Below, piece by piece: positions 50,375 through 60,584 of a stretch of 64,000 nt of DNA (position 1 is its first letter; every line of letters begins with the position of its first letter). The position numbers were made by a program, and so were the translations under genes. The DNA lies in assembly GCF_000252955.1 (NCBI RefSeq), contig NC_014228.1, positions 1,254,005 through 1,318,004 of the forward strand, read 5' to 3'. The notes beneath the pieces were generated by a model that saw nothing but the letters and a program-made list of their open reading frames with translations, had not been told where the DNA came from and did no database searches. This stretch comes from Xenorhabdus nematophila ATCC 19061 (lineage in GTDB: Bacteria; Pseudomonadota; Gammaproteobacteria; Enterobacterales; Enterobacteriaceae).

Positions 50375-50544
50375 TGTTATGTCTCCATTTCTCTGAATTA
50401 ACATTATTTTTACCTTTCACTACTTTTTTTATAAAAAAGTATCCTGCTTTACTCACAAAGATTATTTACAGCACAGCACCTAACAGTTAGATTGAGATCA
50501 CAAAATTATCTCAAATAACTGTAAACACATTAGGTGAAAGGACA

Positions 50545-51597
50545 ATGAATTACCAGAATGACGATATAAGAATAAGAAAAATAATAGAATTACTGCCACC
50601 AGTTGCATTACTCGAAAAATTTCAGGCGACAGAAAATAGTGTTACCACTGTTCGTCAGGCACGTGAGTCTATTCATAATATTTTAATTGGTGAAGATGAT
50701 CGTCTGTTGGTAGTGATTGGCCCATGTTCAATTCATGATCCTCAAGCAGCATTGGAATATGCGGAGCGCTTGAAGAAATTGCGTGAAGAGTTGAAGGGCG
50801 ACTTAGAAATCATTATGCGGGTTTATTTTGAAAAACCTCGCACAACCATAGGCTGGAAAGGATTGATTAACGATCCGAATATGGATAATAGTTGTAATAT
50901 CAACGATGGATTACACATTGCGCGTAAGTTGCTGCTCGAAATTAATAATATGGGATTACCAACGGCGGGAGAATTCCTTGATATGATTTCTCCTCAGTAT
51001 TTGGCAGATCTCATGAGTTGGGGGGCAATCGGTGCACGTACTACGGAATCTCAGGTTCATCGTGAATTGGCATCGGGGCTTTCTTGTCCGGTTGGTTTCA
51101 AAAATGGTACAGATGGTACGATTAAAGTTGCTATCGATGCGATTAATTCAGCCAGCTCATCACACTGCTTTCTATCTGTCACGAAATGGGGACATTCTGC
51201 AATTGTTAATACAACAGGTAACCAGGACTGTCATATTATTCTTCGTGGTGGTAAAGAGCCGAACTACAGTGCTAAACATGTCAGCCTTGTCAAAGAAGGG
51301 CTGGAAAAAGCCGGATTGGCATCTCGCGTGATGATAGATTTCAGCCATGCAAACAGTGCGAAACAATTCAAAAGGCAAATGGATGTGGGAACAGATGTTT
51401 GTGCCCAAATCTCTGGTGGTGAAAATGCCATTATTGGCGTTATGGTTGAGAGCAATCTGGTTGAAGGGAACCAAAATCTGGAAAGCGGAGAGCCTTTGTT
51501 ATACGGTCAGAGTGTGACAGATGCCTGTATTGGCTGGGAAGATACGGAAACGTTGCTTCACCAATTGTCTCAAGCTATCAAGAATCGCAGAAGTTAA
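50545..51597 (+). CDS. aroG: DAHP synthase, Phe-sensitive type
   Basis: First step of aromatic amino-acid synthesis: phosphoenolpyruvate plus erythrose-4-phosphate to DAHP. 350 residues, as in E. coli AroG. Visible motifs: VVIGPCSIHDP (metal/PEP site Cys), RVYFEKPRTTIGWKGLINDP, GARTTESQVHRELASG, and FSHANSAK. The Phe-sensitive isoform is inferred from length and from its place next to gpmA; AroF/AroH remain possible. Confidence 0.92.
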   Translation: MNYQNDDIRIRKIIELLPPVALLEKFQATENSVTTVRQARESIHNILIGEDDRLLVVIGPCSIHDPQAALEYAERLKKLREELKGDLEIIMRVYFEKPRTTIGWKGLINDPNMDNSCNINDGLHIARKLLLEINNMGLPTAGEFLDMISPQYLADLMSWGAIGARTTESQVHRELASGLSCPVGFKNGTDGTIKVAIDAINSASSSHCFLSVTKWGHSAIVNTTGNQDCHIILRGGKEPNYSAKHVSLVKEGLEKAGLASRVMIDFSHANSAKQFKRQMDVGTDVCAQISGGENAIIGVMVESNLVEGNQNLESGEPLLYGQSVTDACIGWEDTETLLHQLSQAIKNRRS

Positions 51598-51618
51598 TTG
51601 GTTGTAAAAAATATCATA

Positions 51619-51697
51619 AAAAAGCCGGAAAATGAAGTGACCCCCAATAGTTGGACAACCAATTACTGGGGGTCACTTCAAATAACGCCGGCTTTTT
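51619..51697. terminator. Bidirectional aroG/gpmA terminator with nested palindrome
   Basis: The outer stem AAAAAGCCGG/CCGGCTTTTT (51619-51628, 51688-51697) is a classic two-way terminator between convergent aroG and gpmA. Its loop contains a second, 21-bp near-perfect inverted repeat (51634-51654, 51659-51679) with core GTGACCCCCAATAGTTGG. That core resembles IS3-family ends (from memory), as if two IS tips had been left in the terminator loop. Confidence 0.8.
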
Positions 51698-51725
51698 GGC
51701 ATTGTTGTGCTGTAATCCCTAAGGA

Positions 51726-52478
51726 TTACTTCGCCTTACCTTGGTTTGCTACCGCCGCTGCTTTCGCTGCAATTTCATCAGCATTGCCCAGATAATAGCG
51801 TTTGATAGGTTTCATATTTTCATCAAACTCATAAACCAATGGCACAGCAGTTGGAATATTCAGTTCAAGAATTTCGTCTTCGCTCATGTTGTCCAGGTAT
51901 TTCACCAGTGCGCGCAGAGAGTTGCCGTGAGCAGCAATAATCACTTTCTCACCTTTTTCTACGCGAGGTTTGATAATCTCTTCCCAATAAGGAATAACAC
52001 GCTCAATCGTAGTTGCGAGGCTTTCTGTTACAGGGAGTTCTTCTGGTTTAAGATTTGCGTAGCGAGGATCATGCCCCGGGTAACGCTCATCATCTTTGGT
52101 CAAATCAGGAGGAGTGATAGCAAAGCCACGACGCCATAATTTAACTTGGTCATCGCCGTATTTAGCGGCAGTTTCTGCTTTATCCAGGCCTTGCAACGCC
52201 CCGTAGTGGCGTTCATTCAGTTTCCAGCTTTTTTCAACAGGCAGCCATTGCTGGTCGACTTGGTCCAGAATGTTCCACAAAGTGTGAATGGCACGTTTTA
52301 AAACGGAAGTATAGGCGAAATCAAAAGCAAAGCCTTCTTGTTTCAGCAATTGACCCGCTTGTTGTGCTTCAGAGCGGCCTTTATCAGACAGTTCAACATC
52401 AGTCCAGCCAGTAAAACGGTTCTCTTTGTTCCACTCGCTCTCTCCGTGCCTTACAAGAACCAGTTTAGTTACAGCCAT
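51726..52478 (-). CDS. gpmA: 2,3-bisphosphoglycerate-dependent phosphoglycerate mutase
   Basis: Interconverts 3- and 2-phosphoglycerate in glycolysis. 250 residues, as in E. coli. The phospho-His is in [12 protein letters not shown] (residue ~11), the second His in [13 protein letters not shown], and [15 protein letters not shown] and [13 protein letters not shown] are family motifs. Confidence 0.98.
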   Translation of the reverse strand: MAVTKLVLVRHGESEWNKENRFTGWTDVELSDKGRSEAQQAGQLLKQEGFAFDFAYTSVLKRAIHTLWNILDQVDQQWLPVEKSWKLNERHYGALQGLDKAETAAKYGDDQVKLWRRGFAITPPDLTKDDERYPGHDPRYANLKPEELPVTESLATTIERVIPYWEEIIKPRVEKGEKVIIAAHGNSLRALVKYLDNMSEDEILELNIPTAVPLVYEFDENMKPIKRYYLGNADEIAAKAAAVANQGKAK

Positions 52479-52729
52479 AGCTTAAACTCCTATCAGTACT
52501 TTTTTAATACGAAATGAAATGATCGCTGCGGGCATTATATGGCGCGATAGGCCGAAACGGCAAACAATAGTCTCGTAACTTCTGTTTTAAATCATATTTG
52601 GTGACAGTTACGGTAAGTCTATATTTTTTCGCCGGGAGGAAATGGGTAGGGTATCAGACAGTTTCTGATCTGAACTGTATTTTGGAAAGTGAATAACAGT
52701 TCAGATCAGCGTGGACTAAATTTAGTGAT

Positions 52730-53557
52730 TCAGCTCATGATAACTGACTTTATCGGGTAGGTAAAAAACAAGAGATGTATCAGATTAAGTGAAAAGTGAA
52801 AAGCAACGGCTACCCACAAACGACCACTCCACATCCATGTTACACCATAAATTAACCCTGCCAATGTCGCGAAAATGACCATCAGGCCGCCGCCAGCGAT
52901 ATGGGCAATACCGAAAAGCAGGGAAGTGATGATAAGAGCGGCGTAAGGGTTCATCCATTGGCTAAGTTTTTGCTGAATGTAGCCGCGAAACAGTGCTTCT
53001 TCAGCCAAAGAGATAAAGAAAATATTAGCGAAGACAAAAGCAGGAAACCAGTTGGGTAAGTGGAGTTCGACGGCTAACCCGCCTAATGCTGTTGCAAGCC
53101 ATAATAATGCTGGTATTGCGGCTATCAATAGCGCCCATCCGTGTGACGGTGTATTAACGACGGGTTTGCGGGTAAACAAAGTAGGCAGGCAGCATAATAA
53201 GATGAATGGTAATAGCGCTTTGTCAAAGTTGAAATACATTGAAAAAGGTGCGCTGAGCGGACCTGTCTGTACCTTATCCAGATATTTGAGATTATGGAAA
53301 CCCGGAATGTAATGTATAAACAGTAAAATGCCAAAGACGAGCAATAACAACTCGGTAACCGTTCTCAGGATAAGGTGGTTTTTGTAGTAAAGGTGTGCTA
53401 GACCCAAAGCAGCAATGACTATTAATGTCATTATTGCGGGGTAGGTCAGTATGTTAGTGCTGATTCCGGCAATGATAGCGAAGAGTGCAATCAGAAAAGC
53501 AATTTTTCTGCGACTGTCCAAAAATGCCAATGAAACGGCAAGTAGTGCCCAAGCCAT
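52730..53557 (-). CDS. CPBP-family intramembrane metalloprotease (CAAX/Abi)
   Basis: A 275-residue membrane protein with ~8 hydrophobic segments. The C-terminal half carries the CPBP signature: EEALFRGYIQ (motif 1), then SLLFGIAHI with its metal His (motif 2) and VAFHFSLNLIHL (motif 3). Such proteins include CAAX-type proteases and bacteriocin-immunity proteins. AGGGAA precedes the start. Target unknown; a self-immunity role is possible but no bacteriocin gene is next to it. Confidence 0.85.
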   Translation of the reverse strand: MAWALLAVSLAFLDSRRKIAFLIALFAIIAGISTNILTYPAIMTLIVIAALGLAHLYYKNHLILRTVTELLLLVFGILLFIHYIPGFHNLKYLDKVQTGPLSAPFSMYFNFDKALLPFILLCCLPTLFTRKPVVNTPSHGWALLIAAIPALLWLATALGGLAVELHLPNWFPAFVFANIFFISLAEEALFRGYIQQKLSQWMNPYAALIITSLLFGIAHIAGGGLMVIFATLAGLIYGVTWMWSGRLWVAVAFHFSLNLIHLLFFTYPIKSVIMS

Positions 53558-53713
53558 ATAATTCCCTGTTATCTTTGAAAAAACAATTAAATAACCTAAA
53601 AATAGACAGGGATTGTATAATAATAGGTAAAAAACTCAAAAAGAAACATAAAAAATAGCAAAAAAGTAGTATTTGCTATTTATAAGCAATGATGGAGTAG
53701 GAAAATAACACGG

Positions 53714-53739
53714 GATTCCTCTCTATCCAGAGAGGAATC
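53714..53739 (-). terminator. Hairpin downstream of modF
   Basis: GATTCCTCTCT and AGAGAGGAATC form a perfect 11-bp stem with a 4-base loop, 28 bases beyond the modF stop. No strong T-run on the modF strand. Confidence 0.55.
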
Positions 53740-53766
53740 ACAACAGCAGATTAAAAAAGAGAATCA

Positions 53767-55251
53767 TTACAGTGAATTTGAGATAATGGTATCAGTCTCA
53801 TACTGATAAATATCACCGTCAGGCACAAACCTCAGGCGATGAGTAATACACTCAGGTGAATCTTCCTCATGATGAGAAACAAACAGAAGCTGCGTATTAC
53901 CGTGGGTAATCATGACATCAATAAAGCGCAGGACTAGCTGACGGTTTAGAGGATCGAGCCCCTGTAATGGCTCATCCAGAATCAGTAAAGAAGGGTGTTT
54001 TACTAAAGCGCGGGCAATTAAAACCAGTCTCTGTTGCCCCCATGATAAGCTATGAAATGGACTGGTTGCCATTTCCTCAGATAATCCTAATAAATTCAGC
54101 CACTCATTAGCTAACTGATTTTGTCGATCAGAAACAGCCTGATAAAGTCCTATTGAATCAAAGAAGCCTGAAAGAATAACATTCCGGATGTTGGTATTGA
54201 CACGATATTCTAGGTGAATACGGTTACTGACATAACCAATATGGCGTTTAATGTCCCAAATAGTTTCACCACTACCCCGTTGTTTACCAAATAGCACTAA
54301 ATCATTGCTGTAACCTTGTGGATGATCGCCGGTAATAAGGCTGAGAAGTGTTGATTTACCCGAACCATTCTCACCGATGATTTGCCAATGCTCATGAGGA
54401 TTTACTTGCCAGTTAAGGCCATGCAGAATGGGTTTTTCATGATATTTCACGATGACATTACGCATTGATACCAATGCCTGATCATCAGGTAGCGTCTCAT
54501 CTGCGAGATATGCGTCTTTTTCAGGAAGATGAATGTTATGCAGCTTTTCGCTATGTGCCAGTTGCGCCACGAGAGATTCAGCCAGAATACGTTCTTTCTC
54601 TCCGCTCAGAGTCAGATGACAATCGGCCAGCACACCGATTTTCTCGACAAAATCAGGGATCTCATGGAATCGGGTCAGGATCAAAACTAAAGTGATGCTT
54701 TTTGCTGCCAGTGTTCCCAATAATTGGGCCAGTTGGTTTCGTGCATAGGTATCCAATCCATCAAAAGGTTCATCAAGGATCAGTAAATCAGGATTCATCA
54801 TCAATGCCTGACAAAGCAAAACCTTGCGGATTTCTCCGGTGGAAAGATATTTAAACCGCCGTGAAAGCAAATCCTTAATGCCGAAATATGCCGATAATTG
54901 AAGGCATAATTCATTATCTTTGTGATGGAGCTGAATAATATCTGCGGCAGTACGCCCGGTATCTTCCTCACCTTCACTGAGTAAATCTGTATTGTTGCGT
55001 TGCCACTCTTCATCGATCAGTTTTTGTAATTGTTCGAAAGAGAGGCGTACGGGGGTATGAAATGAACAATAACGTTTACCTTCCAGTTGGAGTAATTCAT
55101 CCGATAACGCCCGGGCTAACGCAGATTTTCCACTGCCATTTGCACCAACAAAAGCCCAACTTTCCCCAGAAATAATTTTCAGTGACGGTAGCCGCAGGGT
55201 ACGGGTGTCACTTAAACGGAAACTACCTTGTGTTATTTGCAACTCAGACAT
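53767..55251 (-). CDS. modF: Molybdate-locus duplicated ABC ATPase ModF
   Basis: A 494-residue cytosolic protein with two ABC modules: Walker A GANGSGKSALARAL with signature LSTGEIRK, then GENGSGKSTLLSLI with signature SWGQQRLVLIARAL. No membrane subunit is linked. In E. coli ModF lies next to modE and may have a molybdenum-related or DNA-repair-like role; function unproven. Downstream of modE on the same strand. Confidence 0.93.
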   Translation of the reverse strand: MSELQITQGSFRLSDTRTLRLPSLKIISGESWAFVGANGSGKSALARALSDELLQLEGKRYCSFHTPVRLSFEQLQKLIDEEWQRNNTDLLSEGEEDTGRTAADIIQLHHKDNELCLQLSAYFGIKDLLSRRFKYLSTGEIRKVLLCQALMMNPDLLILDEPFDGLDTYARNQLAQLLGTLAAKSITLVLILTRFHEIPDFVEKIGVLADCHLTLSGEKERILAESLVAQLAHSEKLHNIHLPEKDAYLADETLPDDQALVSMRNVIVKYHEKPILHGLNWQVNPHEHWQIIGENGSGKSTLLSLITGDHPQGYSNDLVLFGKQRGSGETIWDIKRHIGYVSNRIHLEYRVNTNIRNVILSGFFDSIGLYQAVSDRQNQLANEWLNLLGLSEEMATSPFHSLSWGQQRLVLIARALVKHPSLLILDEPLQGLDPLNRQLVLRFIDVMITHGNTQLLFVSHHEEDSPECITHRLRFVPDGDIYQYETDTIISNSL

Positions 55252-55345
55252 TCTTCTTCCTTAATTTAAGCAACATGAACTAAATAATCATCAGAAATAA
55301 GCGGAATAATGCGTCATGTCAATGCGTAGTTGTCTAATTATTTCT

Positions 55346-56137
55346 TTAACACAAGGTGGCGATAATAACTTTATCTGCATTGAAAAGTGCGGAAACCCAA
55401 TCATTGGGTTGGAGTTTTAATTTCCTGACTTCTTGGTTAGATAATGTAACGCAGAGTGATTCTCCGTGAGCCAGTGTCAGGAGAATTTCACTGTATTCTG
55501 TGCCTGTCTCAATATGACTGATCTGGCTGGGCAAAATATTATCGAATGAGGTTGCTGGAATATGTTCTTTTGTCAACATTATCCATGGCGCTTTAATCAA
55601 TACGAGAACTTCTTTGCCATGAACCAAATTCAGCCTATTTGCACTTTGTTCTGTCAGAGCAGCACAGATTGATGTTTTACCATCAGCCAGCAAAACACGC
55701 ACATGTTGCCGGATATTTTCATGATCACGTTCAATGATGGTGCCAAAAAATTGATTTCGTGCGCTGGTTTGTAATGAAAATCGGGATATAGCGGCAAGCA
55801 GACTATCTAAAGGCAGAGAATCCTCTTTCAAAACATCAAACGCTTTTTGTTGAATTTCTGCTAATAGCTCATAAAGCTGAAGCAGGCGTTCACCATAGTG
55901 CGTGAGTAGGGCTCCACCCCCCCCTTTTCCTCCCGTGGTACGTTTTACCAAGATTTCATCAGCGAGCTGATTCATTTCATTGATAGCATCCCATGCGCTT
56001 TTATAGCTGATCCCTGCCTGTTTTGCTCCCTGGCTGATAGAACCTGTGATTTTAATCTGCTTAAGTAGCTCGATTCGCCGGGGATCAGCGAATAGACGTT
56101 GCTGCAATTTCAGTGTTAACAATATTTCGGCTTGCAT
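55346..56137 (-). CDS. modE: Molybdate-responsive regulator ModE
   Basis: Represses modABC when molybdate is bound and activates molybdoenzyme genes. 263 residues (E. coli 262). The N-terminal winged helix contains GSISQGAKQAGISYKSAWDAI and the glycine-rich RTTGGKGGGGALLT. Two MOP domains follow (~125-190, ~195-260), with SARNQFFGTI and KAPWIMLT binding molybdate. Confidence 0.97.
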   Translation of the reverse strand: MQAEILLTLKLQQRLFADPRRIELLKQIKITGSISQGAKQAGISYKSAWDAINEMNQLADEILVKRTTGGKGGGGALLTHYGERLLQLYELLAEIQQKAFDVLKEDSLPLDSLLAAISRFSLQTSARNQFFGTIIERDHENIRQHVRVLLADGKTSICAALTEQSANRLNLVHGKEVLVLIKAPWIMLTKEHIPATSFDNILPSQISHIETGTEYSEILLTLAHGESLCVTLSNQEVRKLKLQPNDWVSALFNADKVIIATLC

Positions 56138-56308
56138 AGTTGATCAGTTTCAGGCGAATATTTGAGAGTTTTTACAAGATAACAGTAAGAATCGCACGTT
56201 TCGTCGGTTACTGTTACTTTTTTATTGTCTAGAATGAGGGAATTCGCTTCTGTGTTATGCCAAATATGACACAGTTAATTGATGAGTCGCTCAGGATATG
56301 AGGTTGGC

Positions 56309-56452
56309 ATGTTTGAATTAATTAGAAGTCTGGGATTTGCGCTGATCATGGTTCCCGTGGTGATGGCTGCTATTTTGGCACTGATTTATGGGCTTGGCGG
56401 GTTATTTAATACCATTTCCAAAAATGAAGCGAAAAGCAGTGTTGAACAATAG
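56309..56452 (+). CDS. acrZ: AcrB-associated small membrane protein AcrZ
   Basis: A 47-residue single-helix protein ([20 protein letters not shown], then [12 protein letters not shown] [11 protein letters not shown]) matching E. coli AcrZ (49). AcrZ binds AcrB in the AcrAB-TolC pump and adjusts its substrate range. It sits next to modE, as in E. coli. Confidence 0.93.
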   Translation: MFELIRSLGFALIMVPVVMAAILALIYGLGGLFNTISKNEAKSSVEQ

Positions 56453-56500
56453 TTTCTATCTGGCTTAAGCACCCGTATTTCTACTATTTTCAGAATGATG

Positions 56501-56537
56501 ATAAACCCTGTTTGAACAACAGGGTTTATTTTTTTTC
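56501..56537 (+). terminator. acrZ terminator (convergent with niaP)
   Basis: ATAAACCCTGTT and AACAGGGTTTAT pair over 12 bp with a 5-base loop, then a T-run, between convergent acrZ and niaP. Confidence 0.88.
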
Positions 56538-56549
56538 TTTATGGCTTCT

Positions 56550-57827
56550 TTATGACATGAGTTCCGTTTGGCGTGTCTCCGTTCCCAGCCAGATGACGGC
56601 CATCACAGCGACTAAAATTGAAGCGCAGAACAAAGCAAACGTCAGTGAGATTGGGGTGTTTATCGTTACCAAATAGCCGACCATCAGGGGGCCGAGAATA
56701 CCGCCAATTCGGCCAACTGCGGCAGCTATACCCGCTCCGGTTGCCCTAATTGCTGTCGGATATTGCTCAGGTGTGTAAGCATAAATAGCCCCCCAGGCAC
56801 CGAGATTGAAAAATGATAGCAAAATGCCAAAAGTGAGGAGTTGGGTCATGCTGTCGGCTGTGCCAAAGAAATAAGCAGAAACAGCAGTTCCTACCAGATA
56901 GCTTACCAGAACAAATTTTCGTCCGTAGCGTTCAATCAGCCAGGCCGCGGTAAAATAGCCGGGAAGTTGGGCTAGCGTCATGATGAGTACGTATTGGAAG
57001 CTTTTTACCAGACTAAACCCCTTAAGTATCATTACGCTTGGCAGCCACAGGAACATGCCATAGTAGGAAAATACGACGCAAAACCACAAGATCCATAGCA
57101 TTATTGTCGCCCTACGGTAGTCAGTAGACCAAACTGCCCGTATGTTATCCATCATCGAGGAACGTTTTTTGTGGGCGGACATTTGTGTATAGCGCGGTGA
57201 ATCCGGCAGATGTATACGCAGGTAGATAGCGTACAGTGCGGGTAGAGCGCTCAACAGCATAGCAACACGCCATCCGTAGTCAGGAATAATAAAATAGGCA
57301 ATCAGTGCTGCTGCCAGCCAGCCAAAGGCCCAAAAGCTCTCCAGTACGACGACGATACGTCCGCGCTCATGAGCTTCCACACTTTCAGAAACCAGCGTGG
57401 ATGCTACTGGGAGTTCACCGCCCAGCCCCATACCGATAATAAAACGCAGCACGAGTAATGCAGCGAGTGTGGAAACTAATGCCGTTAATCCGCTGCCAAT
57501 GCTAAACAGCAATAATGTGACGATGAAGGCTGATTTACGTCCTGTTTTGTCGGCCATCACGCCAAAAACAAAAGCGCCGACTGCCATACCAATCGAGTTA
57601 ACGCTACCTATCCAGCCAAGCTGTTGTGCACTCAGTCCCCAGTCTTGTTTTAACGCAGCGAGCAAAAATGATAAAAGGCCAACATCCAGGGCATCAAACA
57701 TCCATCCCAAGCCGGCAATGGTCAGTAATCGATGCTTAGTGATGCCTTTTTGCAAGAGTGTCTTTTGTGAGGGGGTTGTCTGTGACAATTGTGAGTCCTT
57801 ATATAGGCAAAAGAGACCGAATGCCAT
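56550..57827 (-). CDS. niaP: Niacin/nicotinate transporter NiaP (MFS)
   Basis: A 425-residue, 12-helix major-facilitator protein. It closely resembles Bacillus subtilis NiaP by eye: AGLGWMFDALDVGLLSFLLA, GMGLGGELPVASTLVSE, ESFWAFGWLAAALI, FCVVFSYYGMFLWLPSVMI and AYTPEQYPTAIRATG. Predicted to import nicotinic acid for NAD synthesis, complementing pnuC. It sits between acrZ and modABC, where E. coli has no gene. An aromatic-acid transporter is the alternative. Confidence 0.85.
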   Translation of the reverse strand: MAFGLFCLYKDSQLSQTTPSQKTLLQKGITKHRLLTIAGLGWMFDALDVGLLSFLLAALKQDWGLSAQQLGWIGSVNSIGMAVGAFVFGVMADKTGRKSAFIVTLLLFSIGSGLTALVSTLAALLVLRFIIGMGLGGELPVASTLVSESVEAHERGRIVVVLESFWAFGWLAAALIAYFIIPDYGWRVAMLLSALPALYAIYLRIHLPDSPRYTQMSAHKKRSSMMDNIRAVWSTDYRRATIMLWILWFCVVFSYYGMFLWLPSVMILKGFSLVKSFQYVLIMTLAQLPGYFTAAWLIERYGRKFVLVSYLVGTAVSAYFFGTADSMTQLLTFGILLSFFNLGAWGAIYAYTPEQYPTAIRATGAGIAAAVGRIGGILGPLMVGYLVTINTPISLTFALFCASILVAVMAVIWLGTETRQTELMS

Positions 57828-57913
57828 TGAGTGTAATATTTACATTGAATTAATACAAAAGCTAAAACTGGCTCACAACTTGCCGATTAATCTGAGAATA
57901 GCATTTCATTTAA

Positions 57914-57937
57914 CGTTGTATCTTGTTATATACAGCG
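57914..57937. promoter_or_regulatory. ModE-type operator upstream of modA
   Basis: CGTTGTAT, 8 bases, ATACAGCG: an imperfect palindrome (7 of 8 positions) resembling the ModE operator at E. coli modA. It lies ~33 bases before the modA start in the niaP-modA divergent region. Confidence 0.6.
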
Positions 57938-57969
57938 CACCATGTTGATTATTTTAGGTGAGCTATAAA

Positions 57970-58740
57970 ATGAAAAAGACGATTCATCAGTGGCTGAGCA
58001 GTGCTGTAGTTTCTTTCGTGCTGATTGGAAATGTTTGGGCTGCGGATAAAGTAACCGTTTTTGCGGCTGCTTCGTTAACTAATGCACTTGATGATATTGC
58101 CGCACAATATAAACAAGAACAGCGGGGAGATATTGTTGCCTCCTATGCTTCATCATCGACATTAGCACGTCAGATAGAGCAAGGAGCGCCTGCGGATATC
58201 TTCATTTCTGCCGATCAGCAATGGATGAATTATGTTACTAATAAGCAATTGATAGCTGAAAATACCTGCTATACCTTACTGGGTAACCAGCTTGTTTTAA
58301 TCGCTCCCAAAGAGAGTAAGTTAGGCAAAATTGAACTTAACCGGAATACAAACTGGAAAACTTTGCTGGCGGATGGACGATTGGCGGTTGGCGATCCTGA
58401 TCATGTTCCGGTTGGCATTTATGCCAAAGAATCACTGCAATATCTGAACGCATGGGATACGGTTCACCCATTGATGGCACGTACTAATAACGTTCGCAGC
58501 GGTATGGCATTGGTAGAAAGGGCGGAAGCACCTCTGGGTATTGTTTACGCATCTGATGTGGTTGCCAGCAACAAAGTAAAAGTCGTGGGTGTTTTTCCAT
58601 CAGAAAGCCATAAACCGGTGGAATATCCAGTTGCAATAATCAAAGGTCATGAAAAACAAGCTGTCCGTGATTTTTATGATTATCTTAAATCGCCTGAAGC
58701 CACTGCAATTTTTAAACGTTATGGCTTTAGTCCACTGTAG
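57970..58740 (+). CDS. modA: Molybdate-binding periplasmic protein ModA
   Basis: Periplasmic receptor for molybdate/tungstate of ModABC. 256 residues. Signal peptide cleaved near WA-ADKVTVF; binding-site segments FAAASLTNAL, SYASSSTLARQIEQGAPADIF and GDPDHVPVGIYAKE are seen. The ATG follows AGGTGAG; a GTG 12 bases earlier is less likely. Confidence 0.96.
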   Translation: MKKTIHQWLSSAVVSFVLIGNVWAADKVTVFAAASLTNALDDIAAQYKQEQRGDIVASYASSSTLARQIEQGAPADIFISADQQWMNYVTNKQLIAENTCYTLLGNQLVLIAPKESKLGKIELNRNTNWKTLLADGRLAVGDPDHVPVGIYAKESLQYLNAWDTVHPLMARTNNVRSGMALVERAEAPLGIVYASDVVASNKVKVVGVFPSESHKPVEYPVAIIKGHEKQAVRDFYDYLKSPEATAIFKRYGFSPL

Positions 58741-58757
58741 GAACTGATCTTTTGGAG

Positions 58758-59450
58758 ATGTTAAGTGAATACGAATGGCACGCTATTTTACTGAGTTTAA
58801 AAATCTCAGGTATTGCTGTGTTATTCAGTTTGCCATTCGGTATTTTAATGGCATGGATGCTGGCACGTTGTCAGTTTTTTGGAAAATCTTTGCTCGACAG
58901 TATTATTCACCTGCCATTGGTGTTACCTCCTGTGGTGGTAGGGTATTTATTGCTTATTAGCATGGGGCGTCGTGGTGTCATTGGTGAATTCCTTTATGAC
59001 TGGTTTGGGGTGAGCTTCGCATTTAATTGGACAGGAGCCGCATTGGCTTCGGCTGTGGTCGCGTTTCCACTGATAGTGAGAGCTATCCGGCTATCACTGG
59101 AGAGCATAGACCAACGGTTGGAACAGGCGGCATTCACACTGGGAGCAAGCTCTTTTAAGGTTTTTTTCACCATCACTTTGCCACTGTCCTTACCGGGTAT
59201 TATTGTTGGCGCGGTGCTCGCATTTGCCCGGTCGTTGGGTGAGTTTGGTGCGACTATTACTTTTGTTTCAAATATTCCGGGTGAGACACGAACCATTCCC
59301 CTTGCCATGTACACACTGATAGAAATGCCCGGTGCGGAAACCGCCGCAGCACGTTTATGCGTTATTGCAATTGCGTTAGCGCTGGTGTCGTTGATGCTTT
59401 CTGAATGGCTGACACGTTGGGGGAGAAAGCGTTTGGGGGTGGCATGTTAG
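58758..59450 (+). CDS. modB: Molybdate ABC transporter permease ModB
   Basis: Permease of ModABC, 230 residues, about five membrane helices. The EAA loop lies in [21 protein letters not shown]. Also typical: [15 protein letters not shown] and [26 protein letters not shown] at 58758 aligns with E. coli; TTG at 58752 has a better-spaced AGGA and is possible. Confidence 0.96.
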   Translation: MLSEYEWHAILLSLKISGIAVLFSLPFGILMAWMLARCQFFGKSLLDSIIHLPLVLPPVVVGYLLLISMGRRGVIGEFLYDWFGVSFAFNWTGAALASAVVAFPLIVRAIRLSLESIDQRLEQAAFTLGASSFKVFFTITLPLSLPGIIVGAVLAFARSLGEFGATITFVSNIPGETRTIPLAMYTLIEMPGAETAAARLCVIAIALALVSLMLSEWLTRWGRKRLGVAC

Positions 59451-60508
59451 AGCTGGATTTTGAGCAGCGTTTGGGGGAGCTGCACATGCAGGTTGCTACC
59501 ACATTGCCGCCAGAAAGTATCACAGCCATATTTGGGCTTTCAGGGGCAGGAAAGACTTCACTCATCAACGTCATTGCCGGATTAACCCGTCCACAGAAGG
59601 GAAAAGTCATTTTAAATGACCGTATTTTAGTGGATGTGGAACAGAAAATTTTTCTGCCGCCAGAAAAGCGCCGAATCGGTTATGTTTTTCAGGATGCCCG
59701 CCTTTTTCCGCATTATCGCGTGAAAGGTAACTTGCAATACGGTATGGCCCCAGAGATGAAATCCCAGTTTGATAACATCGTTGGGCTACTGGGTCTTGAG
59801 CACTTGCTGTCACGTTTTCCTGCCACATTATCTGGCGGAGAGAAACAGCGGGTGGCGATTGGTCGCGCATTACTGACAGGGCCTGAAATCTTGTTGATGG
59901 ATGAACCATTGGCATCACTGGATTTACCACGTAAGCGAGAATTGTTGCCTTACCTCGAAAAATTGTCTGAAGATGTCAAAATCCCGGTTTTATATGTGAG
60001 CCACAGTCTGGATGAAATTTTGCGATTGGCGGATAACGTAATTGTCATGGATAAGGGGAAAGTCCGGGCAACAGGATCATTGGAAGAGGTTTGGGCGAGC
60101 AGTGTATTACGCCCGTGGCTGCAAAAAGAGAGTCTTAGCAGCATAGTGAAAGTTTCTGTCATGGAACACCATCAACGTTATCAAATGACCGCAGTGGCAG
60201 CGGCTGATAAAGCACTTTGGTTGCCGTTAATTGATGCTGTACCGGGTACTGATCTCCGTATAAGGATTGATGCTTCAGACATTGCTTTAGTTTTGGAACC
60301 GCCAAGAGTCAGTAGCATCCGTAATACCTTGCAGGTTAAAGTCATTGAGTTTTTCGAGGAAAACGGTCAAGTTGATGTCAAATTAGCGCTTGGCGAACAT
60401 TGCTTGTGGGCAAAAATTACCTCTTGGGCGCGGGAAGAGCTGAATCTTCGGGCTGGGCAATGGCTTTATGCGCAAATAAAGAGTGTTTCTCTGAATCGTC
60501 ATCTATAG
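59444..60508 (+). CDS. modC: Molybdate ABC transporter ATPase ModC
   Basis: ATPase of ModABC, 354 residues. Walker [13 protein letters not shown], signature [16 protein letters not shown], Walker [14 protein letters not shown], and a C-terminal MOP regulatory domain (~290-354). The start overlaps the modB stop by 7 bases, with GGGGGTGG upstream; the longer in-frame ORF inside modB is rejected. Confidence 0.96.
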   Translation: MLELDFEQRLGELHMQVATTLPPESITAIFGLSGAGKTSLINVIAGLTRPQKGKVILNDRILVDVEQKIFLPPEKRRIGYVFQDARLFPHYRVKGNLQYGMAPEMKSQFDNIVGLLGLEHLLSRFPATLSGGEKQRVAIGRALLTGPEILLMDEPLASLDLPRKRELLPYLEKLSEDVKIPVLYVSHSLDEILRLADNVIVMDKGKVRATGSLEEVWASSVLRPWLQKESLSSIVKVSVMEHHQRYQMTAVAAADKALWLPLIDAVPGTDLRIRIDASDIALVLEPPRVSSIRNTLQVKVIEFFEENGQVDVKLALGEHCLWAKITSWAREELNLRAGQWLYAQIKSVSLNRHL

Positions 60509-60524
60509 CGTAAAAGTGCACGCA

Positions 60525-60565
60525 GGGAGCACAGTTTTAGCCCTTTAACGGCGGGTTTTGCTCCC
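60525..60565. terminator. Possible terminator between modC and ybhA
   Basis: GGGAGCA and TGCTCCC pair over seven bases around a 27-base loop, between the convergent modC and ybhA genes. Weak T-content. Confidence 0.4.
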
Positions 60566-60584
60566 TCGGATTTAACTGAAAGCA

